From assembly GCA_020650975.1 (NCBI GenBank), contig JAIPMN010006261.1:891-41285 (forward strand): a stretch of DNA of 40,395 nucleotides, read 5' to 3'. A program made the position numbers and the translations under genes. Below are positions 1 to 11,040 of this stretch, piece by piece; within the stretch, counting starts at the first letter, position 1; the number at the start of each line of letters is the position of its first letter. This DNA comes from Apostichopus californicus (lineage: Eukaryota; Echinodermata; Holothuroidea; Aspidochirotida; Stichopodidae). The notes under the pieces are model-generated. The model ran no database searches. It had not been told where the DNA came from and was given only the letters and a program-made list of their open reading frames with translations.

Positions 1-161
1 CCCCCCCCCCCCACCCCTTTCCCCTTATATTCCGATTACTGAATTCTCACTTCCATTGTTTTGCATTTCTTTATGAATTAGACGGCCATCATTGACACCT
101 TGTGAGAAATCAAATAAAGAAGAATTGAATCGATTGCAGAATCCCACAAATCGGAAGGAAG

Positions 162-1187
162 ATGGAAGAGGTTATAGAGCCAACTGTGAGCAATCATAAC
201 ACCGATTGTAGGAGGATTCGTACTTTGAAGAAAAAACTGGTAGATCATCGTGGTCTGGTCACAGCATTCTTGGCCTGTCTTTGTACAGCGCTTCAAAACG
301 TCCTTGTAAAGTTTCTCCAAGATGACATGCCCGTAACTGAGGTCCTCTTCGCACGCTACATGATACAGGGTACCTTATCTTTTATATGTGCATTACCGGT
401 CAAAGTTTCTTTTCGTCCCAGCTCTACCAAAGAATTGACTCTTTTATTCATACGGGCCGTTTTCGGTACAATAGCGGTATGTTGTCAATATTTCGCCCTT
501 TACAAAATGGCGGCGGGGATGGTGAACGCTATTACGCAAAGCTCACCAATTTTCATTGGAATTTTAGCGTGGATCTTTTTTCGGGAGAAATTTTACCTCT
601 GTGACGTCATCTTAATGGCAACGGACATCATCGGAGTTGTGATGATTGCGCAACCGCCCTTTCTATTCCCTAACGAGACATTTGATGAGGAAAAACAAAC
701 GGAGCTTTTAGGCGTTGCCTTATCAGTTATTACTATGCTAATATCAGCCTTTACGCATATCACAGTACGTGCTTTAGGACGAATGGGGACTAATACACAG
801 AAAATTGTGTTGTATTATTCTCTTTTTGGTATCGTTTCATCTTCGTTGTTTGGTTTAGTTATACAGGACTGGTTGATCCCACCGTGTGGTTTGGTACGTG
901 TCGTAGTCGTCGGTGTGGGCCTGTTAAACTTTGGAGCCCAGTCGTTGATATCATACGCACTGTCTGCGAGGGAGCAAACTTATTACATAGCAATAGTGTA
1001 CTCATTACAGGTACCCTTAACAGTTATTCTTGAATTAGTTTTACTAGCCTACATCCCTAGCTGGGCCAGCTCAGTTGGTACCGTTATTATTCTAGCATGT
1101 GGATTTGGAGTCGTGTTTCGAGAGAGGGCGGTGCAGAAAAGAAAAGTAGAGAACCGTGTTCCGGAACGCACCGACATAGAGTTATAA
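162..1187 (+). CDS. SLC35G1: SLC35G1-like transporter of the DMT/EamA superfamily, intronless
   Basis: This is one open frame of 341 codons from an ATG (gaagATGG context) to TAA, with no intron needed. The protein is almost entirely hydrophobic, with about ten candidate membrane segments at residues ~31-51, 60-80, 93-114, 120-140, 146-164, 182-202, 215-235, 244-266, 274-297 and 301-319. This is the two-times-five layout of EamA transporters. The stretch GVVMIAQPPFLFP (158-170) after the fifth segment resembles the conserved PPFLF motif of the SLC35G1 group, and the length is close to family size (~340-370). The N-terminus is polar and probably cytosolic; the C-terminal tail is basic. Substrate is unknown; human SLC35G1 has been linked to store-operated calcium regulation and organic-anion export, and neither can be inferred here. 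The gene converges on the minus-strand EGF/CUB gene. Lack of introns is usual for some SLC35G members. Family assignment is firm, the exact subfamily less so. Confidence 0.85.
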   Translation: MEEVIEPTVSNHNTDCRRIRTLKKKLVDHRGLVTAFLACLCTALQNVLVKFLQDDMPVTEVLFARYMIQGTLSFICALPVKVSFRPSSTKELTLLFIRAVFGTIAVCCQYFALYKMAAGMVNAITQSSPIFIGILAWIFFREKFYLCDVILMATDIIGVVMIAQPPFLFPNETFDEEKQTELLGVALSVITMLISAFTHITVRALGRMGTNTQKIVLYYSLFGIVSSSLFGLVIQDWLIPPCGLVRVVVVGVGLLNFGAQSLISYALSAREQTYYIAIVYSLQVPLTVILELVLLAYIPSWASSVGTVIILACGFGVVFRERAVQKRKVENRVPERTDIEL

Positions 1188-1985
1188 CTAAGACATTATC
1201 GCCGCACGTATAATTGCAACATCAAGTTACAAGGACAATGAAATTTCAGGAAAGACTCTGAAATGAATAATGTTGAATTTTATTTCTGATTGATTAACCA
1301 ATTAACAATGCAACCACATACCACGCATACATTATCAAGCTCATAATAGCTGCTTTTCGCAAAATTTACAGAACAAAAATAGCTAAATAACGGATTCAAC
1401 AACACCTTTCGTGTTTACATTTGTTTAGGTATTGGAGTTTAGTGCCATAGACCCACCATAATAAGCGGAAGTAAGATTTTAAAATGTTATCAAATATTCC
1501 CCGCCATATATAACTCCCCCTACTTTCAACGCATCTCAAAATATACACACACCAACATTAAGAGGAGGAATTCAAGTGGCTGAAGATAGCTATATCTTTT
1601 AGAAACTTCGAACAAACATTAGCGTTTATGTAAATTCCGGTCCATTTAAATATAATATATAACTTGTTAATGGATAAAAAATATTACCTTTAGTTCTGCC
1701 AAACGATATTACACAGTATAACTTATGATGCCATTTAAGACTGTTAAATAGTTATCAACATAATATGAACAAAACATAACAAAGTATATGTTACAAGATA
1801 ATAATGTAACAGTGTGTATGTGTTATAGATTATCATTGCCCAAATAATGATGGCATTTACCACTGTTGCTGAAATAGCATGAACAACACTCCGCCCGCCA
1901 ACCTTCACCAAGTTCACCCCCCCCCCCCCAACCTTCTCCCAATATGATTAATAACATATTTAGAGCAACATTGCGCTGATAACAG
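1188..1985. other. Convergent intergenic region between the transporter and the EGF/CUB gene
   Basis: No coding signal is seen. It should hold both 3'UTRs. A minus-strand AATAAA (read as TTTATT at 1279-1284) could serve the EGF/CUB gene but lies ~700 bases past its stop. No clear plus-strand AATAAA was found for the transporter. A poly-C run sits at ~1917-1929. Confidence 0.5.
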
Positions 1986-4900
1986 TTATACTTCGGTGAT
2001 ATATGTTTCTACCGTTATTGCCACGAGATCGTCGTCATAAATAACAGATACGTTGGCCAAAAACCCTTTCCCTTGCTCCGCCTCGTTTGAGGTGAATTGT
2101 ACCCATGCTTGATTGTCGTCAATAACAATCGACGTGGCGTCATTTCCACTGAATTCGTACACGACACTGGTGTCATCGGTGGGATCGAGACCAAATCCAA
2201 CCCGCAAGACGTCTTCATCTTCTTCGGTGTAAAAATCTTCAAATTCAATCAAAATCTGAAAACCGTATGTTGCATTTATTGTCCATGTTGACGTCAAATT
2301 CGCTGGATAGTTGAAAGGATAATTTGGTGTCTGGATGGTGACAGTAGAGTTTTCCGACAGAGGATCTGAAGTAGAAACGAAAACTGTAATTACAATCTCT
2401 GGTCTACCGAATCGGCCACCGAGAGGAGGTTGGGGGAGAGGTTTCTTAAATCCGTTAACTTGTTTCTCAGGATGTTGTCTTAAATTTGACATCAATTCAA
2501 ACACATGTTTAAACTTCGTGAGGACAGCATCCTACGACCCCCATCCCACTCCCCATCTCCTTATTCTTTCTACTGGTCAGTTATCTAGATTTCTCTTCGC
2601 TGCACCCCAGTTGACTATTTTGCCTCCATCTTAAAGGACTCACCGTATAGTTGATAAAGATCATTTAAGTTTGGTTCAATTGCCTCCGTGCAGAATGAAT
2701 AAGCTGTTACCCTTTCATCTTCATTGAATATCAACAGCTGTGTGAATTGGGTGGTTTCATTCAGTGTTTGACTAGAATTTAAATGTGACACACTGTTTGT
2801 TTCCGAAGTAGTTTGAAATGTGATTTGTGATCATCCGCTGAATAAATCTTTTTTTGCCAAGAGATACAGTACACAAATGAAATGTTTCTGGTGTCTTTAT
2901 TTTTGTCTCTCTTTTTGCATCTCTAGTTATAACAGTAAGCGTTTGCTAGTCTTTACGTACCACATCCTTGCTCATCGTAGCCGCATTGACAATCCCACAA
3001 GGTATTACAAATATCCGCCGGCGATAATATGACGTCAGTTTCTGGACATGTCGCAACATCTGCAATAAGAAAATTAAAAAATTCTCAGGACTTTTACGCT
3101 TCAAGGTGACAAACCGTGATAGGATATGCTTATATAGTGAATCTTACAAAGCATACAATACTCGTAGCAATCGGTCAGCATGCGTCTGACCGTCCAACTA
3201 ACATTAATATTCTCATATGATTGTCAGTCTCTTTTACGTTAACCCAAATTTGTTATTGACCCAAGCCACCCTTTGCATAGACCTTAGACTATAACCCAAT
3301 ACATTAACTCTAATCCTAATAACTCGCCATTGGTATTGCTACTTTAGAGAAAACATGTAACATTTTTGAGATTTAAGCACATGTTTTAATTTCCTTCCTG
3401 TATGTAAGAGCTTGCATTTTCACAAAGCGTGAACTTTTCCTTTCCTGATGATGGTCTCCGAAATGGGCTGGAAAAAACACTTCAATTCATATATCTGCAA
3501 TACGACCTCGTCAATATTTCTAAACTGTACAGGCAATGAACATGACACTACTTGAACATCATGCGAACAAATCCAATTTCTTTTTCAAAACTCACCGTCT
3601 GGATCAAGAACATACACTCCCATCGACCACCCCCTAAAGTTAATGGAACGATCCGTCGAGAAATGACAGCATAACGATTCATTTGTAATCAAGAATGGAC
3701 GAGGCAAGTCAAAGCCAGTAAATTCTCTGTAATATTCTGTTTCACAAAAACCGCCTCCACCGATTCGAAGGAAATCAAATCCATATTCCATTTCGTGGAC
3801 GTTGAAGTCGATCAGAAATACCTGTCCCTCGGCCGCTGTAACGGTCCACGTCTCCTCCAGATTTTCGGCATATTTGGAGGGGAATCCAGGGGACGTGGCA
3901 GTCAGAAATGCGCCTCCTGGTAACTCACCTATGGGGTTCATAATATCACAACTTTGAGTCCTAATCGTAAAACAGAGCGTAAAATGGTCGATTGTTAACT
4001 TCAAGCAACCCTTCTTACTTCCATTAAACTTTAATCATTATACAGATGTAATCCGCTTTATATTTTACCCTCCGTTAAGTGATATCCTACCACGCGTATG
4101 ATATACAGCCAGGAATTCTGAGTTGGAGGCGCACCGACTAATTTTCGGTGAGGGCACGATAACCGAGTCCTGTCACTTTTTAAAACTTTGTAAACAAGGC
4201 GATGGTACAGATGGAGGAGGGGACACTGCTTTGCATAGGAGGGGAGGGGGAAGCGGTGGGGAAGGGGAGGGGGAGGGGAGGTTGAGGGCAACACGTCACC
4301 TTGTGTCCCGGCATGGCCCACGGGCTGTTATAATACTCTCAAAGTTACACTCGTTTCGGATTTACCTTTCATTTTTTATACGTTACTCTCCAAGGGGGGA
4401 GGGGGGACACGTCACCTCGTGTCCCGTCCTGACCACGGGCTGTTATAATACTTTCAAAGTTACACTCGTTTCGATTTTACCTTTAATTCTTTGTATGTTA
4501 CTCTCCAATATGTATTACATTAGACCTTCTATTCAGCAACCTTCCTTCTAAACTTAGCTTCCATTCAAATGCTACCCTTCTTGAAATGGTTACTTCCTCA
4601 AATATTACCCTGCAATGTTACTGACCCAAAAAGGTAAACGTACTCTCTTTCCTCTAATGATAGCTTACCTTAGATATTAACCTTATTCTTTCCTGGAGAT
4701 TCTGAGATTTTAAAATTATTCCAAGACATTTATGGTGTTCACATAAATCAATAATGTTTTTAAAGTATATTGGATAATGTCGTATGAGGAAAGCGCTGAA
4801 GTTAACACAGTGGATCATTCTATAGCTTATTTGGGAAAACTGTATCCTGTTATTTTAATTGGTCACTTTCAGATGAAGACGCCAAACATACTGACCACAA

Positions 4901-7900
4901 TCCTCTTCATCTGCGCCATCATCACATTGCCACAACGTGTTACACTTAGTGGAAGGCGGGAGAATCTTTCCGTTGTCGCAAATAACAGTATCTGTAATGA
5001 ATGCATAGTTACAATGTACAATAGTTACAATGTACATAGTGACAATAACAGCATCTGTACAATAAATGCATAGTTAGAATGTACAATAGTTACAATGTAC
5101 ATAGTGACAATAACAGCATCTGTAGTGAATGCACAGTTAGAATGTACAATAGTTACATTGTACATAGTGACAATAACAGCATATGTACAATAAATGCATA
5201 GTTAGAATGTACATAGTGACAATAACAGCATCTGTAGTGCAGTTAGAATGTACAATAGTTACATTGTACATAGTGAAAATAAGAGCATCTGTAGTGAATG
5301 CACAGTTAGAATGTACAATAGTTTTGTAAATAAGCGGATGAAAATTCATAGCCTATCGTTCTTCGTTCCATATATCCTTTAGCATCTGTACCTTAAATTC
5401 ATTGTTAGAATGTACAATAGTTACAATGTACATAGTGACAACATCAACATCTGTAATGAATGCATAGTTACAATGTACAATAGTTACAATGTACATAGTG
5501 ACAATAACAGCATCTGTACATTAAATGCATTTTTAGAATGTACAATAGTTACAATGTACATAATGACAATAACAGCATCTGCAGTGAATGCATAGTTAGA
5601 ATGTACATAGTGACAATAACAGCATCTGTAGTGCAGTTAGAATGTACAATAGTTACGATGTACATAGTGACAATATCAACATCTGTAATGAATGCATAGT
5701 TAGAATGTACATAGTGACAATAACAGCATCTGTAGTGCAGTTAGAATGTACAATAGTTACATTGTACATAGTGAAAATAAGAGCATCTGTAGTGAATGCA
5801 CAGTTAGAATGTACAATAGTTTTGTAAATAAGCGGATGAAAATTCATAGCCTATCGTTCTTCGTTCCATATATCCTTTAGTTTTGTGAATAACCGGATGA
5901 ACATTCATAGCATATATCTTTCTTCATTCCAATTTCCTTTAGTTTTGTTAATAAGCGGATGAACATTCATAGCCTTTTATTCTTCTTTCCATATTTATTT
6001 TAATTTTGTTAACAACCGGATGAACATTCTTGAAAAAATAAAGATCTAGAAGGTGTTCCAACAAACTAGAAATGAAGTTTTGGAGCTTGTATTTGCATAA
6101 CGGAAGATGGTAAAGAGGAAAATCAACAAAATGATTTAAATTTAATTATCATCATGAAACTAATTTTGTGTAATTACCCGTGACGTCAACAGCGGTCAGC
6201 GTCATTGAGAAACCAGCTTTGTTTTTATTGTCATCGGTCTGAAATGTGATCCAAACTTGGTTCGTTTCCGCAAGGAAGGCTTCTGGTACGTCACGTCCGG
6301 TAAAAGTCGCCAATAAAGTAGATTCCGTTGGGTATGAACCTTGACCTAGCTCTAATACATCAAAGTCCGTCTCTAGATCAAACGGTGAAGTAAAGGAGAC
6401 ATCCAATATAAGCCCCGCCTCTGCGGTAACAATCCATACCTCTGAAAAGTTGTTTGGGTAGGGTAACCCATCGGTATAGTTAGGAGAGGCTATTGATACA
6501 CCTTCAAATCTTACCATTGGTGCTAAAAAAAAATATGAAAGAACACGTTTTAAAAAAAAACCTTCAAAATCAAAATGTTTGCATTTCGTTAATGTATGAC
6601 ACAAATATCCTATCATTACTTTGTTTAATGAGGCATGTGAGGAATAATTGTGAATGCATTAACCAAAACATTAAAAGGAGTTTTTAACTCACCCTGCTCA
6701 CAGAGATCACCATAGAAGAACTCGGGACAATTGCATTCAAATTCTCTCGTCGGGATGTCGATACAAGTTCCGCCATTTTGACAAGGGTTTTCATTGCATG
6801 CTGGGACTTTAAAAGAAACAGACATCATTATACAACGTAAGATGTCCGCGTCCTCTGTTTTATAAATCCAGTGGAAATACACTTTCTGATTGTCCAACTT
6901 CAAGAATAGTTTTACATTGTAGTATATCTGTTCACTCAGATATACACAGTATATACATTGTGTAAGCAACTTATATATATAATGAGTGTTAGCTCAGTGC
7001 ACGCCGGTGCCTTTCAATCATAAGGTCCCGAGTTCGAGTCACTCCAAGATTAATGTATGTCGTCCATTTACAGAGTTGTTGACAATTGACAATTCATAAT
7101 CTTGGACGTTATATATGAATCTAAGAGAATAAGCCAATGATGGCTTCTTCGCGAGTTCCTGCTTGCGTGAGGATCTAAAATACATACATACATACATACA
7201 TACATACATACATACATACATACATACATACATACACATACACATATTCAATGTTAGCAATACCGTCATAATCACGTGGTAACAGTTTCGATGTAAGGAG
7301 AGTAGATCAAATTGTTTGGTTTTCGTGACCAAGTTGTATTCTGAATCTTGTGAAGTTTCTGGCCGATTACCAAGCACCACTTCTGCATGGTAAACTTAAG
7401 ATATAACAGTATCACAGTGGAGAATTATCTATATAATAGACACATATAATAGACACATATAATAACACATGCGTGGTTAGGGGCGTTGGGAGACAGGTCG
7501 GGGGTCCCTACGATATCGGCTCCGGCTGGTAAAGTTTTTATTCGGAAAGCCTGCTATAGTCGGGTTCTTATCCCCAGCCCCTACAAACCCTGCGACACCC
7601 TCCTCGGCCCTCCAGTCTCTCCTGTACCATTTACTCACTGCCCCCCCCCCCCCATTGTATATATTATATGATATACACTTACCAACATCAGCACAGGTTC
7701 GTCCCATGTATTCCTCAGGGCACACGCATAGCTCAAATCCAAACAGTTGCACACAAGTGGCCCCATTTAGGCAAGGATTTTCTTGACATGGCATCTGTCT
7801 CGGACTTCCTGTATAGTAACATAGGAGTAAGAAAATATTTTTTTGTAGAAGGGAGAGAAATTATATGAACCTTGTTAAATAGTAGTCATGAATTTTCTGC

Positions 7901-9396
7901 CTGCTTTGGTCATACATATAAACTGTACAAACCGGGAACCACGAGATATATTTCAATATTTCTACCCTTCTTTGCTTTAACCATCCTTTCCCTTGCCCCC
8001 CCCCCCCCACCATAATACACGCACCCTCGTCCGCGCCCACATCCACGCACATGTCCACGTAGCTCACATTAAATACATGCACGTAAAAAAAAAAACACAA
8101 GAAGCATATTAGTAAACATACCTTAGGCCTAATTATTCGTTAAATTCAACAAATGACAATTTAGTGTTGCAAAAAAAAATATCAACGGAACTTTCATACT
8201 GTGAAACTTGCAAATTGAATAATACTTCAATTCAAATTTAAAGGTACACTAAACAAGTGCATTTCATATGAGCCATACAATTTCTAATAACAACAAAGGG
8301 TAAGTTATAGTTATCAAAAATAGTCTATCCTTGCTAACGAATTGCAGTTTGCTTGCGATATTAATTAATTTCTTCAAAATTTCATCTGCGTTAATGCAAT
8401 AACTTCACCTCGTTTATATGGAAGTATGTTTTCGACAACATATTAAATTCCGTTCTCGGCCATAGTGCATTATTCTTTAGGTAATTTGCCCCCGTTCCCC
8501 TCTTCTTTCTCAAAATTTGACTTAACGATAGCTTTCCATATGGATTGGTCTCAGTGGTGGGACTGGGAAATACACACACACGGCCTGGGTCGGTGCATGG
8601 AGTCGAATACCGTCCTAATAAGACAATTGCCCGTCTCATGTTGTGGTACGAGCGGGGGAAGGGGTGGGTGGGGGGGGGGGGCGTAAATAACACTGTTAAC
8701 AGTGTCCTGCATTCAGCAAACCCAGCAACTGCATGCATTATCCTCGGCCTATGTGTATACACTGTATAGGCTACTTGTGATGAAAATGTCCACAAACATA
8801 TGAAGCTTGATGCCATTTTCGAGGCACAAGTATTAAATATCCTTTCTTCACCCACAAAATTGAAGACTTTAGCCATAGTCTAAATATGACGTTATCCAGT
8901 CATTTTTATGGTTAATGATTGCAATTCCTATTTTCCGTAATGGAAAATACTGGAACTGGTTTTCAGTGTAAATGCTTTCTTAAATTCACCTTGAAAATTA
9001 TGAAGAAGAAAATAGGAAAATTAAATTGTTTCACCACTCATAGTGGTACTATTTGGCATCACATATTTACAAAACGGACTGTATATTAACCTAGGTCATA
9101 TCACACACGTACATTTTGTCCGAGATGTTTCGGGGAGCCGTTCATCACAAAAATCTATGATACAAGCGGAAGACTATGAATTGGTTTCCTTCGTCATTAA
9201 ATTATATCCCATTCGCCTGGAAATGGATGTTCATGTAACAGGGTAACGTGACAATGGCTTTCCATTACAACTTAATCTAAATGGATGTCTGACTTCGACA
9301 GCAAACTACACTAGCAGGTAATATCTGAATTTTGTACTCACCACTGCAGTAACAAATGCAAGTTAGCAAAATAATAAGTCGAGTCAAAGTTTCCAT
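1986..9396 (-). CDS. Secreted mosaic protein: signal peptide, 2 EGF, 3 CUB, 2 LDLa-like domains (8 exons)
   Basis: Exons read 5'->3' on the minus strand: 9396-9342, 7808-7683, 6806-6693, 6522-6178, 4991-4896, 3928-3596, 3059-2961, 2365-1986. Every internal junction is phase 1 with GT/AG borders, and the sum (1548 nt, 515 codons plus stop) stays in frame. Exon 1 encodes [19 protein letters not shown], a signal peptide. Exons 2 and 3 are six-cysteine EGF modules (residues ~20-98). Exons 4, 6 and 8 are CUB modules (~99-213, 246-356, 390-515). Exons 5 and 7 are short LDLa-like modules sharing CNTLW.C. Each domain equals one exon, the classic exon-shuffling layout. No membrane anchor, protease or GPI signal is seen, so it is probably a secreted extracellular-matrix or recognition protein; a Tolloid-type protease is excluded by lack of an astacin domain. 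Function is unknown. The model is by hand, and additional or alternative exons are possible, especially at the start of exon 6. Confidence 0.78.
2961..3059 (-). other. Exon 7: second LDLa-like module, missed by long-ORF searches
   Basis: A 99-nt phase 1-1 exon bounded by ttattgcag and TGTG|gtacgt. It aligns with exon 5 (ICNTLWDC versus KCNTLWQC, then YDEQGC versus ADEEDC), so the two are tandem paralogues. An extra cysteine replaces an acidic residue (CQCGYDE), so calcium binding is probably weakened. Confidence 0.7.
3596..3960 (-). other. Exon 6: second CUB domain; start ambiguous (3928 or 3960)
   Basis: The CUB signature is clear ([30 protein letters not shown]) and the donor ACG|gtgagt at 3596 is strong. 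The better-looking acceptor (pyrimidine-rich ...gattag, exon from 3960) would start in phase 2, which clashes with the phase 1 donor of exon 5. The weaker acceptor ccccatag (exon from 3928) restores phase 1 and a 333-nt symmetric exon, and is preferred. An unseen intervening exon is the alternative. Confidence 0.65.
4275..4508. repeat. Two-copy tandem repeat, unit ~117 bp, in intron 5 of the EGF/CUB gene
   Basis: Two copies (about 4275-4391 and 4392-4508) share the order cacgtcacc-tgtgtcccg, cacgggctgttataatact, cgtttcg and cgttactctccaa. G-rich runs lie at 4215-4280 and 4397-4408. No coding signal. Confidence 0.7.
4896..4991 (-). other. Exon 5: four-cysteine LDLa-like module
   Basis: A 96-nt phase 1-1 exon bounded by cattacag and G|gtcagt. 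Its four cysteines align with C2, C4, C5 and C6 of an LDL-receptor class A repeat; C1 and C3, which normally pair with each other, are both absent. The acidic ending [10 protein letters not shown] keeps the calcium-site character. Confidence 0.7.
4980..5881. repeat. Minisatellite of ~50-70 bp units carrying copies of the exon 5 splice acceptor
   Basis: About 13 units contain a version of aataacagcatctgtagtg, followed by tgcatagttagaatgtacaa and tagttacaatgtacatagtg. The first unit is the real intron-exon border of exon 5 (aataacagtatctgtaatga at 4981-5000). A higher-order duplication of ~498 bp is visible: 5195-5381 is nearly repeated at 5697-5880. The array lies upstream of exon 5 in transcript order. 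Confidence 0.8.
5822..6032. repeat. ~60-bp minisatellite, about 3.5 copies
   Basis: Units begin tagttttgt-aataa, then cggatgaa-attcatagcc, then a T-rich tail. Copies start near 5816, 5879, 5940 and 6000, and another isolated copy lies at ~5322-5382. It abuts the previous array within intron 4. Confidence 0.75.
6178..6522 (-). other. Exon 4: CUB domain with no cysteine
   Basis: The acceptor is tttttttag and the donor is ACGG|gtaatt. It encodes 115 residues with the CUB core: [17 protein letters not shown] and a final GFSMTLTAV strand. It holds no cysteine, whereas typical CUB domains have two disulfides. The acidic residue of FDVLEL and the late TDD are retained, so a calcium site may persist. 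Confidence 0.75.
6983..7242 (+). mobile_element. tRNA-derived SINE with (CATA)n tail
   Basis: A tRNA-like head has an A box-like TTAGCTCAGTG (6989) and a B box-like GTTCGAGTCAC (7032). A ~100-bp body follows and ends gcgagttcctgcttgcg, gaggatctaaaa and a ~60-bp (CATA)n tail. It lies within intron 2 of the EGF/CUB gene in the opposite orientation. The head is not a credible functional tRNA because its stems do not close well. Confidence 0.65.
7809..9341. other. Intron 1 of the EGF/CUB gene
   Basis: No exon was found. It contains poly-C (7997-8009) and poly-G (8668-8681) runs and otherwise unremarkable AT-rich sequence. ORFs here lack splice or domain support. Confidence 0.5.
9342..9396 (-). 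other. Exon 1 of the EGF/CUB gene: signal-peptide exon
   Basis: The ATG at 9396 opens 18 codons with a hydrophobic core ([11 protein letters not shown]). The exon ends in phase 1 at CAGTG before gtgagtac. It is too short to appear as a long ORF, but it fits the phase of the EGF exon that follows. Confidence 0.75.
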
Positions 9397-10579
9397 GTTT
9401 CAAAACTTGTTTGGTGAACTTCAATGGTCGATCATGAAACGACAGAGCTTTTTTTTAAGTTACTTTCAACTAGTTGTATAAGTGAAGCTTTGCAACTGTA
9501 CCTTAATGACTAAAAGTGTACTGTGTTCCTTAAAATCTATTTAGGGATGCAACCTTGATCATGAAAGGACCCAGTCGTAACTATGCATACGTATGTTGAT
9601 TCAAGCATGCATAACATGTTTTGGTTTAAAAGTTATAAAAGAAACCCTGATTCTATTACAGATTAGTATAAACTTAGCAAACAAAAATAAGCTATTATTC
9701 AGCTGCTTTTATGTAGCCTACAACAAATGCAAATAATGTATACAATAATAGATTAAAGGTAATCGGTGTTCAGTGCACTGAAATTTATACTTACTGAAAT
9801 TGTGAGATGTATTCCCACGTCATTTTCCTCCGTAGTTCTTAGCTTCAAATAAGACTTTCAGATAATGAGAAGGGTAACATTAGACACAGTCTACACAGAG
9901 AAATATTTCTGCAAGAAATGGTGGCAGTAACAGCAATGGAAAAGTACCATTTTCTGTCAACTTTTTCAGTATGTTTTGAGAGTAATAAAGATACTGATCT
10001 GAAAGCAAATCATTTTATTTTGAAAGAAAGAGAGGTGGAGAGAGAGAGGTGGAGAGAGAGGGAGAGGGAGAGTAAAATAAACATAGGCAATGTTAAAAGG
10101 AATTACTCTTTCAAATTATGTTATTGTTTGTGATGAAAATAGGGTCACAAGGAGAGTTTAAAAAATCCAATTAAAAAGGTGTTAAGGCAGCTGAAATAAC
10201 AAAAGAAAACGACCAGAGTCATGGCGGTGTAAATAACACCCAGTATGGGGGAAAAGCAGTTAGCGGGAAACCCTGGCGAACACCAACCCTCACCTTTATA
10301 AAAAACCATTAATGCATTCCCGTGTATTTCGGTTACGATGACAATAATAATTACGTCGTTTAGCGCAGATCAGAAACCTTTATAACCATATGTAATTGTG
10401 CATTCAATATAAAGTACAACAAAGGTTACACATAATGAAACGTAAAACACGGCACTTGAACAAAATATAAAGCCTGAAGGCATAAACTCCCAAAGAACTG
10501 TTCATATTAAAGGGATCGCATGCATATATATCGAAGGTCTCTCTTAGCTCAAAAAAAAGAAATACAAACAATAATAGCC
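9397..10579. other. Upstream/intergenic region of the EGF/CUB gene
   Basis: Presumed 5'UTR and promoter side of the minus-strand EGF/CUB gene. No gene is seen. A GA-rich low-complexity stretch (GAGAGAGAGGTGG-type) lies at ~10020-10072. Confidence 0.45.
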
Positions 10580-10892
10580 GTATGCACAAGGGCGTAGGAA
10601 CCAGTGAAAAATATGGTGGGGCGGAAGTATCATTCCGCCTCCCCCCCCCCCCCGCTCNNNNNNNNNNAAATGAGAAAAAAATCTCATTTGGAGCACCAAA
10701 TTGCATCTAAGGCCAGGTGAAAATGCAAAATTATTTACAAAATGGAGTGGGTGTTGAAGTGTGCTATATTGCACCTGAGGCCACCTGGAAATGCAAAAAA
10801 ATTCTCCCCTTAGACCCCTCCCCCAGGCCGGCCATCAGTCTTCAGCCCCCCCCCCACTCAAAAGTACCTTCCTACGCCACTGCGTATGCACA
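10580..10892. mobile_element. Candidate hAT-like non-autonomous DNA element with target duplication
   Basis: The direct repeat GTATGCACA occurs at 10580-10588 and 10884-10892. Just inside are inverted ends containing GGCGTAGGAA (left) and TTCCTACGCC (right). An 8-9 bp duplication fits hAT elements. The interior has no ORF. It has a degenerate direct repeat (ttgca-ct-aggcca ... gaaatgcaaaa at ~10701 and ~10769), poly-C runs and a 10-N gap at 10658-10667. Classification rests on the duplication and the short ends only. Confidence 0.5.
10658..10667. other. Assembly gap of 10 N
   Basis: Ten N bases follow a poly-C run inside the candidate hAT-like element. True gap length is unknown. Confidence 0.98.
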
Positions 10893-11040
10893 TTGTATAA
10901 CGTAAATACTACAACTGCAGGATGAGATTTCCAAAGGCTTTTGTATTACCATCCGTGTAATAGCTGTTGCAACTTAACCGTATGTTGAGGATTTGTATTA
11001 TTTATAGTACATATATTGCATTAAACCAACGAGAAACGTG

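Noticed and set aside
3446-3475. CTGATGATGGTCTCCGAAA resembles a hammerhead ribozyme core (CTGATGA ... GAAA).
   Set aside because: Stem II would not close with the needed G-C pair, and no flanking sequence pairs to form stems I and III or gives a cleavage site.
6983-7060. Possible functional tRNA gene.
   Set aside because: Same reasoning: a SINE head with poor stems and a (CATA)n tail downstream.
8391-8876. 161-codon minus-strand ORF.
   Set aside because: No recognisable domain, contains simple-sequence runs, and lies in intron 1 of the EGF/CUB gene without splice support.
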